From the NCBI RefSeq assembly GCF_000208865.1, contig NC_018397.1:4245748-4309747 (forward strand): DNA of 64,000 nt, read 5' to 3'. Position numbers and translations under genes: made by a program. This document shows positions 12,900 through 23,242 of this stretch, in pieces (position 1 is the stretch's first letter; every line of letters starts with the position of its first letter). Source of the stretch: Neospora caninum Liverpool. Its lineage: Eukaryota > Apicomplexa > Conoidasida > Eucoccidiorida > Sarcocystidae. A model generated the notes under the pieces. That model did no database searches. It was not told where the DNA came from and saw only the letters and a program-made list of their open reading frames with translations.

Positions 12900-14489
12900 T
12901 ACACGCCGTCATGATGGATAATTCGATTTGTGGGTACTAGGTCCGTTGTGTCACTTTTTAACCGTGACCATCAAAACCGATCGTCTGCTTTTTTAACTAA
13001 ATCCGGGGTCACTCGGTCCCGGCGAAAGAATGCCTGGTTTTTGTCGCATGTCGAATGAGAAGACGAAGCAAGGAATGAGGGCAACGCATGCCAGCTAAGC
13101 GCTTCAGTGACCATGCTTACTAATGGACAGCAAAAATCGTCTCGCATTTTCGCGGAAAAAGCCGGCTTAAATACTGTAGAATCGCAAGAGTATCAGCTGC
13201 GAGTCTGTCTGGTTACACACAGCTAATCAATCTTCCTTGATGTAGAGATTGTTTGTGTCCGTAAGATGTCTGTTCGGAGAGCCTAAGAGACTGACATTTC
13301 TCAGAGAAACAAGTCATGGGCGAACTTGGTACATCGTAGAGAGCCATGGGGCTCCCAAAGGCAGAGTAGCACCTCTCCCGTGAGGCAACTGTGTGATACG
13401 ACCACCTGAAATGTCTAACGCAACATAATGACGTAGAGTGTGTCGCTGTGGGGTGTGGCAGACTCATTCAAGATAGACTTTTCTTAGCACGTGTGGCCTT
13501 CATGCCTTATCGGAGCCTGTAGTTGCCTCGGGGGCTGCCGGAGTCCAGAAATGTGGCACACGTACACACGAGCAGTTTTCCGTATCAACCTCAGCCAACC
13601 ATAAAAAAGCGGACGACCTCATGATCAACCAGTGCATTGTGGCAGGCACCAAAAAGGGTCTGATGGTTACTCACAGGCAATGTCACCATGCAGTGCCCCA
13701 CCTACGAGACTTGATGTGTTATGGTATTCATCTACGAAGCCTTCAAAGTCTGAAGAAACAAAAAAAGCAGCTAACATGTGGAGCATCCGTGTACAATTGG
13801 ATATCCTTCCTTGCATTACCAAAATTTAAATACTAATTCTGATGAATAACCTCTTTACTACGCGGGATCCTTTGCTGTCGGAAATTAATGCGTTTTTTGG
13901 CAACTACCTGCACAGGTGGACAACAGACAAGGTTATTAAGAAACTCGGTTAGTCTGGATCTCCTATGAGAACACAATTCGAAATTCGTTTACGGGGTTGT
14001 GAAGTGCGAGAAAGCGTCTGGTGGTTCACAGTTGAGTATTCTTTGTCAGTGACGACACGCAGTTCAGCCGGGATTCGGAATCTATCTCCACCTCACCGCT
14101 GATCCGGAATCACGGTGCCTGGCACCTATCTCATGGGAAGATATATTGTGACTCCTGGCTAGACACTCGGCTTGACAGGATACGATTATCACCTGGCAAA
14201 TCAGATCTGAGACTGGAGTTGTACCTGTTGGATTAAGTGCATTTTTATTCGTTTCGTTATCCTGAGAACAGCTGTTGCCGATGCATAGATGATGCACGGC
14301 TGCAGGAGTGACCCCTGAGCGGGTTGAAGGTGTGCTGAGTTTATTTCATTAGACATACCCAGGCAGTCGAGTCGGTCCAACGACCACACAGCTCGAAAGA
14401 AACATAAGGCTCCTGTTGCCTGTAGTGTTGAGTTAGCGTGTTCGAAATTTTCCACGTGTGCATAGCCTACTTTCTAAAACTGTGTCCCA
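12900..14489. other. Intergenic region, no gene seen
   Basis: About 1.6 kb, more AT-rich than the flanking genes, with only short overlapping frames on both strands. It presumably contains the promoter of the secreted-protein gene at 14490. I found no exact copy of the WGAGACG element known from Toxoplasma dense-granule promoters. Confidence 0.45.
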
Positions 14490-15743
14490 ATGGCGCTCAG
14501 AGGATATCTTCTGGTGACCGTTGTAGCGGCGCTCCTTGTTCCGCCTCTTCTGGCGTGCGGCTCTCCATTTTCACAGCAGGCTCCAGAAGACAAGTTGGAA
14601 GGGGTCTTGAACTCACTTTCTTTACTGAGGATGAAGGCTGCCCTGTTGAGTTCCTCCCTGGATGAGTCCCGGACCCCTCCCTATGCGAAGTTCGCTCAGA
14701 ACAGTGCCCTGATGATCATTGACTGCAAAATGGGCGTGCAGTCTCCCGACGTCTGCCTACTTCACGGTTTTTCCCAAGAAACACGAAGTGTACCAGACTA
14801 TGTTGGTGGCTTCTATGAGCCCAGAGTCTCAATGAGTATTAATAGTCCCGCCGCTGTAACGATCTCTGCATACAAAAGCGGAGAACAGGTGTGCGACGAT
14901 CAACACGTGAAAGAGCGAATCGGCGATGAGTTGGCAGCACACGCAGCCGAAATATACGATCTTGCCGCCCAGGCCGGATTACTTGAGGCAGGGAGTAGCG
15001 CTTCTGATGCGTATAATCAAGACGCTCTGCGGGACGTCGCAGATCACTCTACCTTTTTTTGGAGACGATTCGAAAAGCTTTTCTCCAAAGAAGGGCATTC
15101 AGAAGAAGAAAATAGCGTGCCACACATGCCACATCATAGGAAGCCACAACGGCGTCCCGGTCACGCGAACAACATCGGCCACCAAGACGAAGTCCCAGTC
15201 ATGTCGGAGCCAATAGGAACATCGGCAAGTGCGTTTCCTGGCCCTGAGTTGCCACACATTCCATCCAATATAGCGAATTGGCAAACTGGTGTTCCAGAAA
15301 AAGCAGGAGCAGCAGACCATTTTGGAGGGAATGTAGGAAGGAGAGGGTCTTCTCAGGGCTTGGGAACCACTGAAGAAACTGCGGCACAGACTAGTCAATC
15401 ATTTCCCTTCTCCGGCTTCCTCGGCATGATTCCTCCTCCCTTCCTTCCGACAGGTATTAGCTCCTTTGGGCTGCAACAGTTCCTGAATACCCCACTGGCA
15501 TTCGGGTCAAGGTTTCTGATTCCTAGCAGCCCGGTCAGTGGATTTCCTTTCTTCCCGTTCAGCCCTGGCACTCTAATGGCGTTGATGGAGAACTTCGAAA
15601 GTGGGGACAGCCGACTCCCATCCGCCATGTCATCAGGCGCCCCTCCTGCTTCCTCCACGGAGACGTCAAAACTCAATTTCGAAGGAAATGATATCGATGC
15701 GGCTATCAACAACTTCGCAATGACGGAAGCCGATCTGTTCTAA
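14490..15743 (+). CDS. Secreted protein of unknown function, Phe/Pro-rich C-terminal half
   Basis: A single exon of 417 residues. Residues 1-23 form a clear signal peptide (MALRGYLLVTVVAALLVPPL then LAC), so the protein should enter the secretory pathway. Few cysteines follow: one in IDCKMG, one in DVCLLHG and one in GEQVCDD. Residues ~150-290 are polar and low in complexity, with a basic His/Arg stretch (PHMPHHRKPQRRPGHANN). Residues ~300-370 are unusually rich in Phe, Pro and Gly (FPFSGFLGMIPPPFLPTG, GFPFFPFSPG). The tail is acidic. No retention motif or transmembrane helix is seen after the signal peptide. In a coccidian such a protein could be a dense-granule, rhoptry or wall protein, but nothing in the sequence decides this. 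Confidence 0.7.
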   Translation: MALRGYLLVTVVAALLVPPLLACGSPFSQQAPEDKLEGVLNSLSLLRMKAALLSSSLDESRTPPYAKFAQNSALMIIDCKMGVQSPDVCLLHGFSQETRSVPDYVGGFYEPRVSMSINSPAAVTISAYKSGEQVCDDQHVKERIGDELAAHAAEIYDLAAQAGLLEAGSSASDAYNQDALRDVADHSTFFWRRFEKLFSKEGHSEEENSVPHMPHHRKPQRRPGHANNIGHQDEVPVMSEPIGTSASAFPGPELPHIPSNIANWQTGVPEKAGAADHFGGNVGRRGSSQGLGTTEETAAQTSQSFPFSGFLGMIPPPFLPTGISSFGLQQFLNTPLAFGSRFLIPSSPVSGFPFFPFSPGTLMALMENFESGDSRLPSAMSSGAPPASSTETSKLNFEGNDIDAAINNFAMTEADLF

Positions 15744-15819
15744 GTGAAGTGGTTGCACGAGTGTATACTCACTGTTCAAGCAACAACACGCCATTCGTGA
15801 CAACACGTTGTAGGCGACA

Positions 15820-15843
15820 TTATATATATATATATATATATAT
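15820..15843. repeat. (TA)n microsatellite
   Basis: An uninterrupted run of about twelve TA units downstream of the secreted-protein gene, probably in its 3' UTR or just beyond. Confidence 0.9.
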
Positions 15844-15932
15844 TAGATGCGTATACCAGTTGCGTAAATGGATGCATACACAATGTAAGTATATGAGTAT
15901 ACGGGGTGCATGTGTATGCACAGTATGTTGAC

Positions 15933-15955
15933 ATATATATATATATATATATATA
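15933..15955. repeat. Second (TA)n microsatellite
   Basis: A second TA run lies about 90 bp from the first. The two tracts can pair with each other and with themselves, so the 15820-15955 segment could form a large hairpin in DNA or RNA. Confidence 0.9.
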
Positions 15956-18054
15956 CATTATATGCTGGGAATGCCAGATTGGCCTTGCCATATCCCGAAG
16001 CGCGGGGAGATAAGCTCGTCGGGTGAACGTGACTCGAGATTGTCTGTTTGTCCTGCCCCGATGTTTCAGGTCGTGTGGGCAAGATACAATTATTGGTTTC
16101 ACACGCACACTGTGTCAGGCTAGGTGCGGCGGGTATGTCTCGGTGCTGGATCAATTTTTTCGTAGAGATTCCACATCATTGTTTTCAACCCAGCAATGCA
16201 GCTACACAGTGAGATGCTGACAGTGAGGCGGGCCCTCTGGCTGCCGTCATTCAGCGTGTGCATGAAATGCTTAGCCGTCAGCGCCGATTGGTTCGCATAT
16301 GCCCCTGGTTTTGTGGCCGACGCAGTCCGGCTTTCCGGGGGACGGGAAACCAATGTACTTTCTGCACTACAAGAATCTTGAGGGTGATACTGTAACTTCC
16401 CATCCTATCTCGAGATCAACTGATGTGGGAACTCGACAGTTGGAACTATGCGTTCAGTTAATACAATAGAGAAGAGTCACGCCCTTTGGTCCCTCTTGGC
16501 TGGTGCCGTATACGAGAGCCCATGCATGAAGCACAGAAGAAGGCTACCCCTTCCGTTCGCTTCTCCGAGCTCTGGTGACAACTCAAGTCATTCGTGAGGA
16601 TGTAACGGATACCCTTTGTAGCCGAGAAACTTTTAAAGAGTGCACTAAATTCAGACCTAAATAAAGTGCTTTGTTTTCGAAATGCTTTCATGGAACAATT
16701 TGCTGCATCCAATACTCCAGAAATTGGCAGACCAATACGCGCAGGAGCAAGACCTCTGTGTCCAGCATTGCCGACGAGTGGAAACTGGGTCATTAGGCAC
16801 ACGTGGATATACAAGAATAGTACATAACACCTCGCTCTACATCTCGCTGATTTGCCTATCGCCCAAACGTTAGCCGGAGAACGTTGAATGCCTCTTAGTT
16901 AACCGCGAGGTGGCGGCCGGTGTCTCGGGTGGAGCTATGTGTCGCAGCAGGAACACCTGGCAGCCTCGCGGAACTCCAGCACTTGCCAGCGACGACCATT
17001 AAACAGCTCAAGGTTTTTTGACAAAAAAAAGTCAAAGCGTATGACCGACTGTAAGGCGCACTGTACACTTTCCTAATGTCCAGGAAACCTCACTATTTCG
17101 GTTATATTCGCTGAATGAAGCCGCATTGATACCACGAAAGACACTCGCCACTTTCGTCCTGCGCAAAACGCGTATAACGCGAACTACCTTATCGCTTGAC
17201 CTCCAACAGTGACCTCATGACTTCAACAGGGACGGTGAGTTAGTATCCAGAGCACGAGCCTATCCGGTCCCAGCAAAATACAAGATTCAATTCCCAAAAC
17301 GACTGGAGTACGACTCGTTTGTTTCTCCTTGCAGTCAGAGTCTACTGAACCCATGGCGCCGACACAAAAAAATCAGTTTCCTCCCTGATCCTATTTCAAT
17401 AGCAACGCATTCTGCTGGCATGAGATGTTGAAGGCAACTTGAAGGCAACTCGTACAACAAACACCCCAGAGTTCCTGCACTTTGCGACTATCTTCGCCCT
17501 CGGAGAGCCAGATCCAGACACGCCAATTGCAAGAACTTGACCACTACAACCCCACAAGGCACGCGGGTCACCTGAGATGGTGGCGTAGACACAGGCTCCA
17601 GCGTCGGATTTGGGAACTAGAAAAAGCGACGAAACGCAAGTTGGCCTTGGGTGTGGCATGCGCTCCTTCTCTAGCACAAGCCGGCATCCTTCATGGTGAG
17701 CTTCGCCATTGCCGTTGCTGCGGGCTAAAGACATAAGAACCAGGAGGAAAAAGGAAATAAACAAAGCTTATTACAAAACCAGCCATGAAGATAAATTTGG
17801 AAATATACCGATTCATCTCTCGTGACCACAACCCAAATCAGGTTGCGCCACGCACGCCGCAAGTCCTTCATCTCACAGAGCCCCTCTACAATCGAGCATG
17901 TACACAAGCTTATGTCTGTTCCGTGCATCAGTCGCAAAGCTCTCTCACAGGCAGGCAGTCACATTCGGGCCGTCGGTGCGGGAGAGCTTACAGGCACCTT
18001 CGGTTCTTCTAAGAGACCTGTGCTGACAAAGCGGCGTTTTGAGTAACAGACATC
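15956..18054. other. Convergent intergenic region; may hold the last MYG1 exon
   Basis: No confident gene. Minus-strand sequence near 17905-17850 reads EGLCEMKDLRRAW after a possible acceptor. This resembles the REGALSMA segment that follows the GFIGG motif in MYG1 proteins, so it may be a short terminal exon of the gene to the right. The rest has only short unsupported frames. Confidence 0.4.
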
Positions 18055-20785
18055 CTATTGACAGACTGTCCTAGGTTCTTGGAGTGACACATAGTGATCT
18101 ATGGTGTGGCAGTTTGTCCCTCTATTGCAAGTAAGGCCCAGATTAAAAAAGTCTGCGACACAGAAAGAGAAACCTACCAGCGTTTTTGCGCCACCAATGA
18201 ATCCGGTTGCATGGCAGTGAATAAAGTCCGAGCTTTTCATGTCTTCCGATTTGTCGGTCCGCTCATCCGTGAGAACGGCTTCGCCCAACTCGCTATCCCG
18301 TAGACCTCGCAGCTTCTCTAACAGCGGCAAGCGAGACTTGAATAACTGGTCCTTCTCAGTCACCGCATACACGCGCCAGCCTTCCACAATTCCGTCCTTA
18401 ATATCCGGATAGAGGCAGAAGAGCACGGGAGCATCCACCTGTAACTCGTCTTCGATCTCATGAAGGTGCTCCTGCCGCATGGAAACGTAAACACAGACAT
18501 GGTCGGATGTGAATAGCCACGCAGATGGACGGCTCTGAGCAGTCCACGCAGCGGGTGACCGTCTAACTCGGCTGGACCGTTTGTATCCCGTTGATGGGCG
18601 TACGCAAACGTAAAACTGAGAGGTTCGGCAGCCAACCGGACCCAGCCGGCGAAGAATCGATGCCTCGACCACGAGCGTGATCGACGTCAATACGAAGTCA
18701 TGCCGTAGTCTGTGCACCTTTTCGCGGCCCAGTCCCTTTTTCCGGTGTCTCCGGTTTCCACTTTTACAGGCAGAATCACTCTCCGGCTCTCAGGGGTCCA
18801 CGTGTTGTACACGAGGCAGTAGCAGCCGCACGCGTGAAGTGTGTATTGCAACGGCAAACTGAAACAAACTTTGCTTTCCGGCCCAAAGGGACTGAAACCC
18901 GTGAAGTAGAAAATTCTCTTTACCTGGAACGGGCACCACTGCTTTAGTTTGATGATTCGCCCAGAAGGATGAACCTTGGTTCTCTCTTGAACTGCGTCAA
19001 GCACGACCTGTCTTGCCGGAAGCCACACATCAACAATGGAACTGACTGCGTCTTCAAACTCGGAATCCACAAGTTTCATGGCTTTTCTGAAGCCGAGGAC
19101 TTCTTCCACCGATCCGCCCTCTACATCGGCGGGATAGAGATTCGCGTCATCAGTCCGCAGGCGCTTGAGGTGAGGTCGAGTTGTCCTCAGGTCTTCCAAG
19201 TTCCATGGAGGATAACAACGGGAGACGCGGCAGCTGAGATTGGTGCTGTCTTTGTACAAAAGGGAGCTGCCATCGGCCGCAATGGACACACCATTGTCGA
19301 TTGCATCCACTGCTTCAACGAACGACGTGTACAGCCGGTGGAAGACGCAGTCCAGCAACGCTGGGCAGCTCACTCCTGAAAACAGCAACCAAAGCACCCC
19401 GAAGCAGATGGAGTAAATCGCCGCAAACGCCGCAAGGATGCACACGCGCAGTCGTGGAAGCGCGCTGTCCCTCACGAACTCTGCTCCTGGGGGCGCTGAG
19501 GTAACCGAACTTCCTTCCCTTCCGATGACATCACCGTAGACGAGTCCAGACAGTCACAGCGAAAGAGTCGCCCACCCAGCTGGCCTTCAGACAGACGGAG
19601 GTGGAATGGACATTACGAGAGGTGGCCGCAGTTTTTCCTGTCATTTACGTGCCGGCGTGAGCAGGCAGCCGGTCCTACGTGTGTGCCGTGACACTGTCGG
19701 TGTGCGTTGTGTTCACGTCTGCTCCGCAACGAAAGGTTTTCCTGCACTGGGGATTCCGAGGGGGGGGGCGCCTCTACAACCCCTTAGGGTGAATGAAAAA
19801 CGGAGACTCAACAGGTCAGGATTCAGAAAAACTGCGCGAATATACTGCTCCCAGCCATCCGTACCAAATCGATGTCGCAAGATTTCCTTCCCAAAGTGCT
19901 TGTAGATCAGACCGGCACTGCTGAGTTTTGTGACAGCAGTCTTCCTTTCTGCAGCTCTGGAGCTTTTCGACGAGGCCTCGCCACTGACTTCCTTCCCTCC
20001 GTTGGTGTCCACCCGGTCACTCGTGTTGACTCCCGGAATCGCGTCATAGAACGTCGCAGTAAAGCTCTTCTGGTGATGGTCAAATCGGAGTTTCTCTGGA
20101 GCATATTCAGCACCAACGTCCACGACGATGTCGCACGTTGCAAGAACTGCAGGATCCCGAGACCGAACAATTCGTGCATTCTGGTACTCGGGCAAACTGA
20201 GAAGCATGACTGTCGCAAGCACCTCGTCCTCGTGGAACCTGAGCGAAGAAAGCGCCACAGACACGGAGCTTTCAGAACCAAGGAAAAAATACGACCCTCG
20301 CTGAAGTCGCGTGTGCGCGCCAAAGGATCAAAGAAATGCCGGACCCGCACTCACAGCGCCAGTGAACATGTTCACCACCGATGCCCCCAGCCCTCTACAG
20401 AAAAAAAGCTCTCTCGCAGCAGCTGTGCCCGTGCGCTTAGGTAGGGCCCCCGGCCGTCGTCTGTGCTGTCTCAGGCCGTAATGGTGGAACAGGGTGCCGT
20501 CGACGCATGAGCAAAACATCTGCCTGTCTGTTGAGAACCACAGCGCAGCCCCGGAGCGTCTTTGCCACTGAAGACGCAAGTCTTTTGGTGCGCACCGCCT
20601 GGGCCACATCTCTCTGTGGGGACTCCATCCGCGCGTCTCGATACCCGAGAGCACACACTCTGCATCAGAAAAGGCGACTTGGCGTTCACTTTTGTCCCGA
20701 GGCACGAGGGAAAATACAAAGTTTCTTACTTGCCGCTGTGTGTGCCGATTACTGGACGCCGAGGGGTGTCTGACGCAGCCGTCAT
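18055..20785 (-). CDS. MYG1: MYG1-family DHH-type metal-dependent phosphoesterase/exonuclease
   Basis: Exons on the minus strand are 20785-20730, 20238-19865, 19375-18924 and from 18471 on. Phases match at every join. Splicing exon 1 to 2 recreates IGTHSGKFHEDE, equivalent to the THNGTFHCDE metal motif of MYG1. Other family marks are RSRDP, CDIVVDVG, RFDHHQKSF, KLSSAGLIYKHFG, FVEAVDAIDNG, WLPARQ, DPSG-like HPSGRI, SRLPL..LRGLRD and HATGFIGG. Human MYG1 is a 3'-5' RNA exonuclease acting in nucleolus and mitochondria; the activity here is by homology. A parasite-specific insert of ~35 residues (NTSDRV...ERKTAV) separates the DHH motif from KLSSAG. The 3' end is uncertain: the open frame runs to 18055, but a GTAGGT donor just after GGAKTL suggests one more exon near 17.9 kb. 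The ATG at 20785 is the first in frame close to the motif. Confidence 0.85.
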
Positions 20786-22378
20786 CGTTGCTGCTGGAAA
20801 ACAAGGTTGGTAGGCAGCCGCCTGGAATGAAGGCCTCGAAAGATGCGCGAGCCCGTGCTTCCAGTGATCCACGGGAGAATGCGAATGTGTGAAGTCACGG
20901 CGAAAACGAAGGACAGAAGGGCTGAAACGGGGGAAGGAGCAAAATGCAGGCTCGGTGCTCGTTTGTGTTCGTCCCAGTATGGGAAGGCGTCGCGAAAGAA
21001 GCATGCAGGAAACAGGGTTGTTCCACAGATTGGCAAGGAACAGGTTTCTAAAAAGAAGTACGAGGCACCAACCACGAAGGCCGATCCTGGCGGGGCGCGA
21101 ACCAGTGCACCAACTCCCAGGAGATAAAGCGTTTGGTTTGACGGCAGTCGAAAAAGTCGAAAGCAGCGAGACAGAGTGACTGTTCTTCGCGGGGTGCTTT
21201 TCCCGCTGAGAATCGAAATGGGAAGAAAAAGGAGACACCTGAGCACGAGGAACTGGCGGCGGCCCGTGGTTGCGTCTGATGTGGCCAGGTGAGGCTCTAG
21301 CAAGACCAGAGGCCTCAGAACGCAAAGGGAAAAGCACCGGCTGTCGAGGTCTGGGGCATCTGTTCATCGGGAAGAAACGAATGCTGAGTTTCAATGAGAG
21401 ATTTCCTCGAACTGGTCGATGGACTCTACACACGTGACGCAAATTTCTAGGGCCGGAGTATATATGCCTGAGGCGACAGCATAGAGTCGTCTATCCGGTG
21501 TATCGCCCAGATTAGGAAGAAAGTAAGACGCGCTCAACGAAAAAGGCCGATCCATGAAATATATGATCCAAGAGCAAGTACTGAGTGCAGGAGTGCAAAT
21601 AAAGTGCCGTGTTCGATGGTTCGCATGCGGCAGCTGTGGCCCACGCAATCTCAGGTTCTTCCTCTATTCGTTCGCGTGTCGGCGGATGTAAGAGGTGAAA
21701 TTTTAGCACCCCACGGATGTCTCTGTTTGTGGACAAACACAGTTAGTGATTGTGCAAAGGCTGTTCTTCCCTGATTGGCGTTTCTGCCGTTGTGGCCTAG
21801 CGAAATCTTTGCGCCCATCGATGCATGCGCCCAAGGGCTGGCACCCGCATGTGATTTTGCGAGCTGTGCGGAGCTTTGTATGTGTATGTATTCCTTGATT
21901 TGCCATCTCGTCTCAGATTTTCCAAATTCTTCGATTCAACCTCGCCCTAACGATAGGGACACGATACGGAGCAAGTGTGCGTTGCGAACCAGGTACCGTA
22001 GTCTAGTGTGTGAATCAGAGGCCCTACGCGCCGGTGGTTTTTGTTTTCATTTCAGTGCCAATGGTTTACTCTCTGTGCCACTGTCGGTCTCCTCCCTTCT
22101 TCTGTGTCCTAGTGCTAGCTAATTCTCGTTCTTCGCTGTCCATTGTTTTACCCAACCTAGCACAGTGTAACGGCTGTCATGGCGGCTGTGCATGACGTAT
22201 GTTCATTTGTCGCGCGAGCAGTGGATGCGCAAGCCACCGATCTCTTGTGGCCAAAAATTGCTTCTCAAGTTTTTGGTTCCGTGCCGTATTGTGAATAAGA
22301 TAGCTCATGTTCGCAGATTTTGCGGCCGCACTGGAGGGCGGTTGGTCTGATTTCTCTTTCTGATTCCGTGTTTTTCAA
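20786..22378. other. Divergent intergenic region between MYG1 and dephospho-CoA kinase
   Basis: About 1.6 kb separating two genes transcribed away from each other, so it should hold both promoters. The minus-strand frame upstream of the MYG1 ATG stays open for about 650 nt, but reads as low-information Ser/Arg/Pro sequence and is probably 5' UTR or an N-terminal extension. Confidence 0.45.
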
Positions 22379-23242
22379 ATGGCAGTCACCGCCGTCTTAC
22401 TTCCACTGTGGCGTTGTACTCTGGTTCTTCTAGCGTTCTGTTTCTCCTTCCTCTCAGGCCTGCTAGCCAACAAATGTGCCCACACAAGGAGACTATGTGA
22501 CCGACCTAAAGTGGGCAGCGCTTTCTTGATTGCATGCGGGCTCGCCGGCCTCGCTGGACAGGTGCTCGTCACCCAGACTGGGACCGCGCTGTTGTGTGTG
22601 GCCGTAACCTTCTTTGGGGCCAGTTTGGGAAGCCGACTGTGTGTCTATGGGATCACTGGTGGTATTGCCAGTGGAAAGTCCACGCTTTCCCGTTGTCTTG
22701 CAAACGTTTTGGGCTTTACCGTAATAGACGCAGACGTGATCGCACGCCAAATTTTGCAGCCAGGTCGCGCCGCTTATAAGAAAGTGTTAGCTGTTTTTGG
22801 CCCTTCTATACTTGTACCGGGGAAGACGGAAATCAATCGAACTGCACTGAGAGAGGCAGCGTTTAAAAATGAAGAAGCGAGACGGACGTTGAATCGGATC
22901 ACTCACAGATATATAATCTATGAGATTCTGCGGCAGATATTTTTATATCGTGTCGTTTACATGCGCTCGCGCGTGGCTCTAGATGCTGCCTTGCTAATGG
23001 AAACAAATCTGGATTGGATGTGTGCCCCAGTGTTTGTTCTTGCTACTAGCCCAGAGACGCAGATTGAACGATTGACAAAACGGGACGGGCAGAAATGTAG
23101 TAAGCAGGCGCTAGAGGCTATGACACGCGCGCAGCTGCCCCTCACAGAGAAGTGCCAACGAGCCGATGTTATTTTTGACAACAACGGTACAATCGACGGC
23201 CTCCAATCGAAAGTCACTGCGTACTTTCGGGAACGTGTATAA
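22379..23242 (+). CDS. coaE: Dephospho-CoA kinase with hydrophobic N-terminal extension
   Basis: A single exon of 287 residues. It catalyses the last step of CoA synthesis, ATP-dependent phosphorylation of the 3'-hydroxyl of dephospho-CoA. The P-loop is GITGGIASGKST (about residues 98-109). It is followed by the family motif VIDADVIAR, then LVPGKTEINRTALREAAF, the lid-like ITHRYIIYEI, LDAALLMET (family: DxPLLfE) and the R-x-x-x-R type segment LTKRDG, ending with ADVIFDNNGT. The core is about 195 residues, normal for the family. The first ~90 residues are extra and hold two or three hydrophobic stretches (CTLVLLAFCFSFLSGLLA; AFLIACGLAGLAG; ALLCVAVTFFGASLG), suggesting a membrane anchor. The LDAALLMET variant lacks the usual Pro. 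The ATG at 22379 is the first in the frame. Confidence 0.9.
   Translation: MAVTAVLLPLWRCTLVLLAFCFSFLSGLLANKCAHTRRLCDRPKVGSAFLIACGLAGLAGQVLVTQTGTALLCVAVTFFGASLGSRLCVYGITGGIASGKSTLSRCLANVLGFTVIDADVIARQILQPGRAAYKKVLAVFGPSILVPGKTEINRTALREAAFKNEEARRTLNRITHRYIIYEILRQIFLYRVVYMRSRVALDAALLMETNLDWMCAPVFVLATSPETQIERLTKRDGQKCSKQALEAMTRAQLPLTEKCQRADVIFDNNGTIDGLQSKVTAYFRERV

Noticed and set aside
20480..20520. Minus-strand reading VDGTLFHHYGL as the MYG1 metal motif
   Set aside because: It only superficially resembles the motif. The true one is rebuilt by splicing IGTHSG at 20730 to FHEDE at 20238.
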